A stretch of 5,342 bases of DNA from Actinomycetota bacterium (GTDB lineage: Bacteria; Actinomycetota; Actinomycetes; Nanopelagicales; Nanopelagicaceae). Made by a program: the position numbers and the translations under genes. Location of the stretch: NCBI GenBank assembly GCA_009701945.1, contig WLJF01000056.1, positions 1 through 5,342 of the forward strand, read 5' to 3'. The notes beneath the pieces are model-generated. The model searched no databases. It saw only the letters and a list, made by a program, of their open reading frames with translations, and was not told the origin of the DNA. Numbering within the stretch: position 1 is the stretch's first letter; every line of letters begins with the position of its first letter. Shown piece by piece: positions 1-5,342 of this stretch.

Positions 1-22
1 AGATTTTTCATTCCTGTTTATG

Positions 23-115
23 GCCTACGACGGGTGAGGTAAAGGTATTAGCACCCTTACTGAGAAAGCCAGCCCCGTTGCTAACGATTGGGTAACACTT
101 GGTAGCTATATGGGC
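23..115 (+). ncRNA. Candidate structured leader RNA (three-way junction)
   Basis: Hand folding gives a closing helix 23-27/111-115 (GCCTA with TGGGC, one G-U). It stacks directly on a 7-bp helix 28-34/74-80 (CGACGGG with CCCGTTG, one G-U). An inner helix follows at 39-46/53-60 with one A-C mismatch, and a second arm at 81-87/99-105 carries one mismatch. The inner loop holds TGA on one side and TGAGA (61-65) on the other. Positions 32-36 can instead pair with 52-56 (GGGTG/CACCC), which excludes the 7-bp helix, so two folds compete. It resembles a riboswitch in layout, and the CTGAGA element recalls the TPP riboswitch, but no known class fits well. This could be chance pairing in a GC-rich spacer. 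No energy calculation or alignment was possible. Confidence 0.25.
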
Positions 116-118
116 GAC

Positions 119-138
119 CCCGCGTATGCGTGAACGGG
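119..138 (+). promoter_or_regulatory. Hairpin just upstream of the argS start
   Basis: CCCG at 119-122 pairs with CGGG at 135-138. Inside, CG 123-124 can pair with CG 129-130 around a TATG loop, leaving TGAA bulged. The hairpin ends 12 nt before the argS ATG, where a Shine-Dalgarno sequence would normally sit. A competing small hairpin, GGG 112-114 with CCC 118-120, would disrupt it and also compete with the closing helix of the upstream candidate RNA. A role in controlling argS translation is inference only. Confidence 0.25.
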
Positions 139-150
139 TAACCTTGCCAC

Positions 151-1797
151 ATGCCCAGCCTTGCAGATCAACTCTCAGCCGATATTCAGGCTGTCATTGC
201 GGCTGCATTTTCACAGGGGCTCATAGACGGCAGCGCCCCCGAGAGCATCACGCTTGAGCGTCCTAAAAATCGCGACCATGGCGACTATGCCACTTCGATT
301 GCTCTCCAACTAGCGAAGGCTGCTGGAAAGAATCCACGCGAGATTGCGACCATCCTTCAAGGTGCGATTGCATCCATTGCAGGGGTTACCAAGGTTGATA
401 TCGCAGGCCCTGGATTTATCAACATCACATTAGATCGTGCAAGCCAAGCTGAACTCGTGCGCACCATTCTTACCAATAGATATGAATACGGTCGTGGAGC
501 AGCGCTCGCTGGCGTGAAGATCAACCTTGAGTTTATTAGCGCCAACCCAACTGGACCACTGCATTTAGGTCACACACGATGGGCAGCTGTCGGTGATTCA
601 CTCGGTCGCGTCTTAAGCGCTGCAGGTGCGCAGGTAACACGCGAGTTCTATATCAATGACCGTGGTCGCCAGATGGATTTATTCGGCCAATCTGTTCAGG
701 CATCAGCTCAAGGTAAGCCGATTCCGGAAGATGGTTACCAAGGAAATTACATTGCAGATCTAGCGAAAGAAGTAGTGGCTGCAAACCCAGCAATTTCAAC
801 GAGTGAAGAGTTCCGTGAAGCGGCATACAAAGTCCAACTCGCACAACAGCAAAAAGTTCTTGAAACTTTCCATACCAATTTCGATATCTGGTTCTCAGAG
901 CGCTCGCTCCATGAGTCTGGAGCTGTTGAACATGCCGTTGAGAAACTTCGCAAGCAGGGACATGTCTTTGAATTAGATGGCGCAGTCTGGCTTCGCACGA
1001 CAGATTTTGGTGATGATAAAGATCGTGTGATTCTTAAAGAAGATGGCGACCTCACATACTTTGCTTCAGATACTGCTTATTACATCAATAAGCGCGAACG
1101 TGGATTTGATATCTGTATCTACATGCTCGGTGCAGATCACCATGGTTATATCCATCGCCTGAAAGCAACTGCTGCATGCGCAGGTGATGATGCCAATTAC
1201 AACGTTGAAATTATGATTGGCCAGCTTGTGAAGATTATGGAAGGTGGCGAAGAACTTAAGCTTTCAAAGCGCGCTGGCACCATCATTACTCTGGAAGAGC
1301 TGGTTGAAAAGGTGGGCGTTGATGCTGCTCGTTACACCCTTATTCGTTACCCCGTGGACACACCCATGGTGATGGATATCGATGTGTTGCGCCGCAATAC
1401 AAATGAGAATCCTGTCTATTACGTGCAGTATGCACACGCCCGCATCGCTGGAGTCTTGCGCAATACAGCCGAACTCGGAATCAAATCTGATCTTGCAGCA
1501 TTTGATCCATCACAACTTTCCCATGATCGTGAAAATGAATTGCTCGGTGCCCTTGCTGAATATCCACGGGTTGTTGCAAGTGCTGCAGAATTCCGCGAAC
1601 CACATCGCGTTGCTCGCTATCTTGAAGAATTAGCTGGGGTCTATCACGGCTTCTATGCAGATTGCCGAGTTCTTCCTTTAGGTGATGAAACAATTGCGCC
1701 TATTCACTCAGCACGTGCAGCACTATCTGCAGCAACGATGCAAGTGATTGCAAACGGCCTTGACCTATTAGGTGTCTCTGCTCCGGAGAGGATGTAA
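151..1797 (+). CDS. argS: Arginyl-tRNA synthetase (ArgRS, class I)
   Basis: Cytoplasmic enzyme that charges tRNA-Arg with arginine using ATP. At 548 residues it has normal full length. The N-terminal tRNA-recognition (Add-1) domain covers about residues 1-95, including HGDYATSIALQLAK. The class I catalytic core follows, with the HIGH-type motif HLGH at 138-141 inside ANPTGPLHLGHTRW. The KMSKS-equivalent is KLSKR at 370-374 followed by AGT, a usual variant in this family. The DALR-type anticodon-binding helical domain runs from about 417 (ENPVYYVQYAHARIAGVLR) to the end. The terminal APERM is the conserved C-terminus of ArgRS. The ATG at 151 is the first possible start after an in-frame TAA at 139-141 and fits the family N-terminus. 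No good Shine-Dalgarno precedes it, so leaderless or leader-controlled translation is possible. It is the first gene of the apparent operon, 2 nt ahead of lysA. Confidence 0.98.
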   Translation: MPSLADQLSADIQAVIAAAFSQGLIDGSAPESITLERPKNRDHGDYATSIALQLAKAAGKNPREIATILQGAIASIAGVTKVDIAGPGFINITLDRASQAELVRTILTNRYEYGRGAALAGVKINLEFISANPTGPLHLGHTRWAAVGDSLGRVLSAAGAQVTREFYINDRGRQMDLFGQSVQASAQGKPIPEDGYQGNYIADLAKEVVAANPAISTSEEFREAAYKVQLAQQQKVLETFHTNFDIWFSERSLHESGAVEHAVEKLRKQGHVFELDGAVWLRTTDFGDDKDRVILKEDGDLTYFASDTAYYINKRERGFDICIYMLGADHHGYIHRLKATAACAGDDANYNVEIMIGQLVKIMEGGEELKLSKRAGTIITLEELVEKVGVDAARYTLIRYPVDTPMVMDIDVLRRNTNENPVYYVQYAHARIAGVLRNTAELGIKSDLAAFDPSQLSHDRENELLGALAEYPRVVASAAEFREPHRVARYLEELAGVYHGFYADCRVLPLGDETIAPIHSARAALSAATMQVIANGLDLLGVSAPERM

Positions 1798-1802
1798 GGA
1801 TG
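1785..1802 (+). promoter_or_regulatory. lysA: lysA ribosome-binding site inside the argS 3' end
   Basis: GGAGAGG at 1785-1791 lies 8 nt before the ATG at 1800 and overlaps the last argS codons (the stop TAA is at 1795-1797). This spacing favours 1800 over the nearby in-frame ATGs at 1806 and 1812. The arrangement suggests that ribosomes finishing argS help start lysA. Confidence 0.75.
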
Positions 1803-3128
1803 TCAATGAATATGTGGTCAAAGAACGCATCCCTTGCTGGCGAAACCTTGAGCCTTGCAGGAATTCCTGCTGCTCAATTAGCTAAAGATTTTGGAACTCC
1901 AAGTTTCTTCATCGATGAAGATGCTTATCGATCACGCGCTCTTGCTTGGCACAATGGATTGCAATCTGAATTTGGTCCGCATGCAGGAACCATCTACTAC
2001 GCCGCAAAGTCCTTTATCTGCACTGCTGTTGCACAGTGGATTGCTGAAATCGGAATTGGTATCGATGTCTGCACAGGGGGAGAACTCGCTGTTGCGCTGA
2101 ACGGTGGAATTGATCCAAAGAAGATCGAAGTACATGGCAACAATAAATCTGTAGCTGAGATCGATCGCGCAGTCTCTGTTGGAGTTAAGACCATCGTGAT
2201 GGACTCACTCTTTGAGATAGAGCGAGTAGCGGCTGCTGCGAAAAAGCATGGAGTGCGCCAAGCGGTGATGTTGCGCCTTACACCTGGCATCGAAGCCCAC
2301 ACTCACGAGAAGATTTCCACTGCACATGAAGATGTGAAGTTTGGCTTCTCTATTGCATCAGGGGCAGCATGGACTGCAGTTGAATCTGTTGCAACACATC
2401 CTGAGCTTGAACTTCTTGGAGTGCATTGCCATATTGGTTCACAGATCTTCGGTTCTGAAGCGCATGAGATTGCAACTGATCGCCTCATTGGATTTATGGC
2501 CAAGTATCGCGATGCCTATAAGAGTGAATTGCCGGAGCTAGATCTTGGTGGTGGATTTGGTATTGCTTATATCGATGGTGATGTCACTGTTGAACCCAGT
2601 GATGTTTTGCCGCAGATACATGCCGCAGTGAAGAAGGCATGTACTCAGCACAACCTTGCAATCCCATTGGTATCACTGGAGCCAGGTCGCAACATCGTGG
2701 GACCCACAATGTTTACGTTGTATGAAGTGGGAACCGTCAAAGATGTAGTTGTCGAAGGTGGGAAAATTCGTAAATACGTCTCTGTCGATGGCGGCATGAG
2801 CGATAACGCACGTACTGCTCTTTATGACGCGCAATACACAGCAGTGATTGCACAGCGCAATTCAACTGCGCCTTTGACACTCACTCGTCTAGTTGGAAAG
2901 CATTGCGAAACAGGCGACATCATTATTAATGAAATTCAACTTCCATCAGATATTGCCCCTGGTGATCTCATTGCAACCCCAGCTACTGGTGCATATGGCC
3001 GCAGCATGGCAAGTAATTACAATCATGTGCCAAGACCACCTGTTGTTGCAGTAAAAGATGGAAAAGCCCGCGTAATTGTGCGCCGAGAAAATGAGGCAGA
3101 CCTGCTCTCACTTGATGTGAAAGAATAG
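1800..3128 (+). CDS. lysA: Diaminopimelate decarboxylase
   Basis: PLP enzyme that decarboxylates meso-2,6-diaminopimelate to L-lysine, the last step of lysine synthesis. It has 442 residues, within the normal range, and belongs to fold type III (alanine racemase-like barrel plus a C-terminal beta domain). The cofactor lysine is K70 in YYAAKSF. HCHIGSQI at 209-216 and the glycine loop LGGGFG at 249-254 line the PLP site. EPGR at 294-297 is the characteristic phosphate-binding and substrate motif. CETGD, starting at C369, supplies the active-site cysteine and glutamate to the partner subunit, and TGAYG with Y399 completes the pocket. These motifs favour DAP decarboxylase over ornithine or arginine decarboxylases of the same fold, and the hom neighbour agrees. 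An in-frame TGA at 1761-1763 limits the start; ATGs at codons 1, 3 and 5 are all possible, and 1800 has the best ribosome site. hom starts 4 nt after the stop. Confidence 0.97.
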   Translation: MSMNMWSKNASLAGETLSLAGIPAAQLAKDFGTPSFFIDEDAYRSRALAWHNGLQSEFGPHAGTIYYAAKSFICTAVAQWIAEIGIGIDVCTGGELAVALNGGIDPKKIEVHGNNKSVAEIDRAVSVGVKTIVMDSLFEIERVAAAAKKHGVRQAVMLRLTPGIEAHTHEKISTAHEDVKFGFSIASGAAWTAVESVATHPELELLGVHCHIGSQIFGSEAHEIATDRLIGFMAKYRDAYKSELPELDLGGGFGIAYIDGDVTVEPSDVLPQIHAAVKKACTQHNLAIPLVSLEPGRNIVGPTMFTLYEVGTVKDVVVEGGKIRKYVSVDGGMSDNARTALYDAQYTAVIAQRNSTAPLTLTRLVGKHCETGDIIINEIQLPSDIAPGDLIATPATGAYGRSMASNYNHVPRPPVVAVKDGKARVIVRRENEADLLSLDVKE

Positions 3129-3132
3129 GTTT

Positions 3133-4428
3133 ATGAGCCCCGCAGATAAACCAGTTCGCGTTGGCATGCTCGGCTGCGGCGTTGTCGGAAGCCAAGTAGC
3201 CCGCCTGCTCCTTGAAGATACAGCTGAGCTTTCTACTCGCGCTGGCGTGAAGATTGAACTCACTCGCATTGCGGTGCGCACAATCAAGGATTACCCAGGA
3301 CTTAACCCTGCTCTCTTCACAACAGATCCATTCTCGATTGTGAACGATCCAGATATCGATTTGATTGTTGAAGTTATGGGTGGGATTGAACCTGCGCGTG
3401 AACTCGCTATGACTGCAATTAACAATCGCAAATCTATTGTTACAGCTAATAAGGCACTGCTTGCAAGCCACGGCGCAGATCTATTCACAGCAGCATATGC
3501 AAAGGGTGAAGATATTTACTACGAAGCATCTGTGGCTGGTGCGATTCCAATCATTCGCCCTCTTCGCGATTCTTTAGCCGGTGACTTTGTTACTCGCTTG
3601 ATGGGTATCGTCAATGGAACAACAAATTACATCCTCACAAAGATGCATGAAGATAACCGTGAATTTGAAGATGTACTGAAAGAAGCGCAAGCACTTGGTT
3701 ATGCAGAAGCAGATCCGACTGCAGATATTGAAGGCTTCGATGCTGCGGCAAAGGCTGCGATTCTCTCTGGCCTTGCCTTCCACACACGCGTGACAGTCGA
3801 TGACGTCTATCGCGAAGGAATTTCTAAGATCACTCTTGAAGATGTTGCCATTGCTAAATCAATGGACCATGTCATTAAGTTACTTGCCATCGCAGAGCTC
3901 ACACCAGCAGATGAAATCTCTGTCCGTGTGCACCCAGTCATGATTGATAAGAGCCACCCTCTTGCATCTGTGCGCGATGCATTCAATGCAGTCTTTATCG
4001 AAGCAGAATCTGCCGGACCTTTGATGTTCTATGGTCGCGGTGCTGGTGGACAACCAACTGCCTCTGCAATTCTTGGAGATATTGTTGCTGTCTCTCGCCA
4101 TATTGCTTTGAATTCAATTGGTCAGCGTGAGACAGATTATGCAGATCGCGATATCGCACCTATTGAAACAACAAAGACTAAGTTTCTTATCCGCCTTGAA
4201 GTGGAAGATAAATCAGGTGTTTTGGCTGCAATTGCCAAGGTATTTGCCGATCAAGGCGTCTCAATTCAGACTGTCGATCAAAATGGTCGCCACCAAGATG
4301 CCGAACTCATCATTGTTACTCACCGCGCAACAGAAGGTGAACTCAAGGCAACTGTTGAAGCGTTGAAGAAGATGCCAATGGTCACAAAGATCTCAAGTGT
4401 GATTCGTGTTGAAGGAGCAATCTCCTAA
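3133..4428 (+). CDS. hom: Homoserine dehydrogenase with C-terminal ACT domain
   Basis: Reduces L-aspartate 4-semialdehyde to L-homoserine with NAD(P)H, the branch-point step toward threonine, methionine and isoleucine. It has 431 residues, the size of the monofunctional ACT-bearing form, with no aspartokinase fused. The Rossmann nucleotide site [12 protein letters not shown] is at 11-22 (G14, G16, G19). VTANKALLA at 103-111 contains the conserved lysine K107. [11 protein letters not shown] at 158-168 begins the catalytic domain. [17 protein letters not shown] at 191-207 carries D203 and K207, which match the Asp-Lys catalytic pair of the family. The ACT domain (about 350-425, starting [22 protein letters not shown]) implies allosteric feedback control, by threonine in related actinobacterial enzymes. 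The start is well bounded: there is an in-frame stop at 3118-3120, and the next ATG (codon 12) would cut into the Rossmann motif. The Shine-Dalgarno is weak (GAAAG at 3119-3123), suggesting coupling to lysA. The stop overlaps the thrC start by one base. Confidence 0.97.
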   Translation: MSPADKPVRVGMLGCGVVGSQVARLLLEDTAELSTRAGVKIELTRIAVRTIKDYPGLNPALFTTDPFSIVNDPDIDLIVEVMGGIEPARELAMTAINNRKSIVTANKALLASHGADLFTAAYAKGEDIYYEASVAGAIPIIRPLRDSLAGDFVTRLMGIVNGTTNYILTKMHEDNREFEDVLKEAQALGYAEADPTADIEGFDAAAKAAILSGLAFHTRVTVDDVYREGISKITLEDVAIAKSMDHVIKLLAIAELTPADEISVRVHPVMIDKSHPLASVRDAFNAVFIEAESAGPLMFYGRGAGGQPTASAILGDIVAVSRHIALNSIGQRETDYADRDIAPIETTKTKFLIRLEVEDKSGVLAAIAKVFADQGVSIQTVDQNGRHQDAELIIVTHRATEGELKATVEALKKMPMVTKISSVIRVEGAIS

Positions 4429-4430
4429 TG
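4411..4430 (+). promoter_or_regulatory. thrC: thrC ribosome-binding site within a small hairpin
   Basis: GAAGGAG at 4411-4417 is a good Shine-Dalgarno, 10 nt ahead of the thrC ATG at 4428. It lies inside the last hom codons. AGGAG at 4413-4417 pairs perfectly with CTCCT at 4422-4426 around a CAAT loop, so the site and the first base of the hom stop codon sit in one 5-bp hairpin. A ribosome finishing hom would open it, and the TAATG overlap fits restart by the same ribosome. The base pairing is seen; the coupling is inferred. Confidence 0.6.
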
Positions 4431-5342
4431 GCACTTTTTTCAAAGAAGACAGGTGCACATCAGTGGCGCGGAGTCATTGAGGAATATCGCCACCGTTTGC
4501 CTGTCTCTGCCAAAACTCCTGTCGTGACTCTGCGCGAAGGTGGCACACCTCTTATTTATGCATGCGTTCTCTCTGAAATGCTGGGTAACAATGTCTGGGT
4601 AAAGTTCGAAGGAATTAACCCAACTGGTTCCTTTAAAGATCGCGGTATGACAATGGCGATTACCAAGGCAGCAGAAGAAGGCGCTAAGGCAGTTATCTGT
4701 GCTTCAACCGGAAATACTTCAGCATCTGCGGCTGCCTATGCAGTTAAAGCTGGAATGGTTCCTGCAGTTCTTATCCCTGAAGGCAAAATTGCAATGGGCA
4801 AGCTGGCGCAAGCTGTTGTGCATGGAGCAAAGCTTCTGCAAGTTGATGGAAACTTTGATGATTGTCTCGTTCTTGCTCGTGATCTTTCTGAGCACTATCC
4901 AGTCTCACTTGTGAACTCAGTTAATCCATACCGCATTGAAGGTCAGAAGACTGCAGCTTTTGAAGTTGTCGATATGTTGGGTGATGCTCCAGATATTCAC
5001 ACTCTGCCAGTTGGTAATGCAGGAAATATCACTGCATATTGGAAGGGCTATAACGAATACCGCAGCGACAAGATGTCTACGAAGTTGCCACAGATGTGGG
5101 GATTCCAAGCAGCAGGTGCCGCACCTCTCGTCACAGGAAAGCCGGTTGCGAAGCCAGAGACAATTGCAACTGCAATTCGTATTGGAAATCCAGCTTCATG
5201 GGATCAAGCAATTGCTGCCCGCGATGAATCAGGCGGACTAATTGATTCTGTTACTGATGAAGAAATTCTCTCTGCCTATCACCTTCTTGCATCGAAAGAA
5301 GGAATCTTCTGTGAGCCATCATCTGCTGCAGGCCTTGCTGGG
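4428..5342 (+). CDS. thrC: Threonine synthase, 3' end cut by the window
   Basis: PLP enzyme converting O-phospho-L-homoserine to L-threonine and phosphate. The 305 codons present are open to the window edge; the actinobacterial enzyme is usually about 350-360 residues, so roughly the last 50 are missing. It is the short, fold type II (tryptophan synthase beta-like) form. The N-terminal part [14 protein letters not shown] (13-26) and [13 protein letters not shown] (30-42) are typical. The PLP lysine is K70 in [19 protein letters not shown] at 93-100 is the substrate and cofactor loop, and PVGNAGN at 194-200 binds the PLP phosphate. [10 protein letters not shown] sits at the cut end. Threonine dehydratase and cysteine synthase share the fold, but these motifs and the position after hom support ThrC. 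An in-frame TGA at 4410-4412 leaves the ATG at 4428 as the only reasonable start. thrB would be expected next. Confidence 0.96.
   Translation, partial: MALFSKKTGAHQWRGVIEEYRHRLPVSAKTPVVTLREGGTPLIYACVLSEMLGNNVWVKFEGINPTGSFKDRGMTMAITKAAEEGAKAVICASTGNTSASAAAYAVKAGMVPAVLIPEGKIAMGKLAQAVVHGAKLLQVDGNFDDCLVLARDLSEHYPVSLVNSVNPYRIEGQKTAAFEVVDMLGDAPDIHTLPVGNAGNITAYWKGYNEYRSDKMSTKLPQMWGFQAAGAAPLVTGKPVAKPETIATAIRIGNPASWDQAIAARDESGGLIDSVTDEEILSAYHLLASKEGIFCEPSSAAGLAG

Larger units (their letters stand above)
1..150. other. Intergenic leader upstream of argS, no gene recognised
   Basis: No credible coding region is visible on either strand. The longest open stretches at the left edge on + end at stops at 34-36, 40-42 and 93-95, and none gives a recognisable protein tail. 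No tRNA is seen: a TTCGA-type T arm and a CCA end are absent. No U-tract terminator is visible, so the upstream gene's end probably lies further left. Any promoter is uncertain; TTGCTA at 79-84 followed after 18 nt by the AT-rich TAGCTATAT at 103-111 is a weak candidate. The stretch is rich in complementary GGG/CCC segments, described in separate entries. It most likely serves as the 5' untranslated region and promoter area of the argS operon. Confidence 0.55.

Noticed and set aside
33..56. Resemblance to rRNA: GGTGAGGTAAAGGT then AGCACCC resembles a 23S rRNA helix, and GGGTAACCTTGCC resembles 16S
   Set aside because: The matches are short, come from different rRNAs and are not collinear with either, so they are not an rRNA fragment. 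Chance likeness is the simpler explanation.
111..124. T-box-like sequence TGGGCGACCCCGCG before argS
   Set aside because: It matches the ends of the T-box consensus (GGG and CCGCG), but the key TGGN bulge that binds the tRNA acceptor end is CGAC here, and no specifier stem is evident.
1..150. tRNA-Arg gene upstream of argS, as found in many actinobacteria
   Set aside because: No cloverleaf, T-arm consensus or acceptor pairing was found in this stretch; it could lie left of the window.
747..1055. 102-codon open frame on the - strand inside argS
   Set aside because: It is fully antisense to the ArgRS catalytic core, with a low-complexity Ser/Cys-rich translation and no family resemblance.
2983..3471. 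162-codon open frame on the - strand across the lysA-hom junction
   Set aside because: It lies antisense to two well-supported enzymes and gives a Cys/His/Asn-rich protein with no recognisable motif. It is a by-product of the codon use of the + strand genes.
4936..5241. 101-codon open frame on + in another frame of thrC
   Set aside because: The thrC frame through the same region carries intact PLP-enzyme motifs; this frame gives a Gln/Leu-rich sequence with no motif.

Overview
The window is a compact run of housekeeping genes, all on the + strand: argS (arginyl-tRNA synthetase), lysA (diaminopimelate decarboxylase), hom (homoserine dehydrogenase) and the first 305 codons of thrC (threonine synthase), which runs off the right edge. 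This order is the classic actinobacterial arrangement, usually continued by thrB and often rho. The proteins also have actinobacterial-type features, such as the ArgRS KLSKR signature and C-terminal APERM, and the Hom [10 protein letters not shown] nucleotide site. Base composition is roughly balanced, with many A/T-ending codons, unlike high-GC Streptomyces or Mycobacterium. With the very tight packing, this suggests a streamlined, lower-GC actinobacterium, for example the freshwater acI/Nanopelagicales type. That placement is inference.

Layout: positions 1-150 hold no convincing gene and form the leader of argS. It can fold into a three-way-junction-like structure at 23-115, followed by a hairpin at 119-138 just before the argS start, which has no clear Shine-Dalgarno sequence. 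The genes follow at 151-1797 (argS), 1800-3128 (lysA), 3133-4428 (hom) and 4428-end (thrC). The gaps are 2 nt, 4 nt and a 1-nt overlap (TAATG). No terminator or internal promoter is apparent, so one transcript with translational coupling is likely.

Functionally, lysA catalyses the last step of lysine synthesis. hom and thrC catalyse aspartate semialdehyde to homoserine and O-phosphohomoserine to threonine, so both products of the aspartate-family branch point are represented. The enzymes for the shared steps (lysC, asd, dapA) and thrB are not in the window. The argS-lysA pairing joins arginyl-tRNA charging to lysine synthesis; in corynebacteria this pair is a known operon.

No new multi-gene system is visible. 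The parts worth a second look are the potentially structured argS leader and a small hairpin that buries the thrC ribosome-binding site inside the end of hom.
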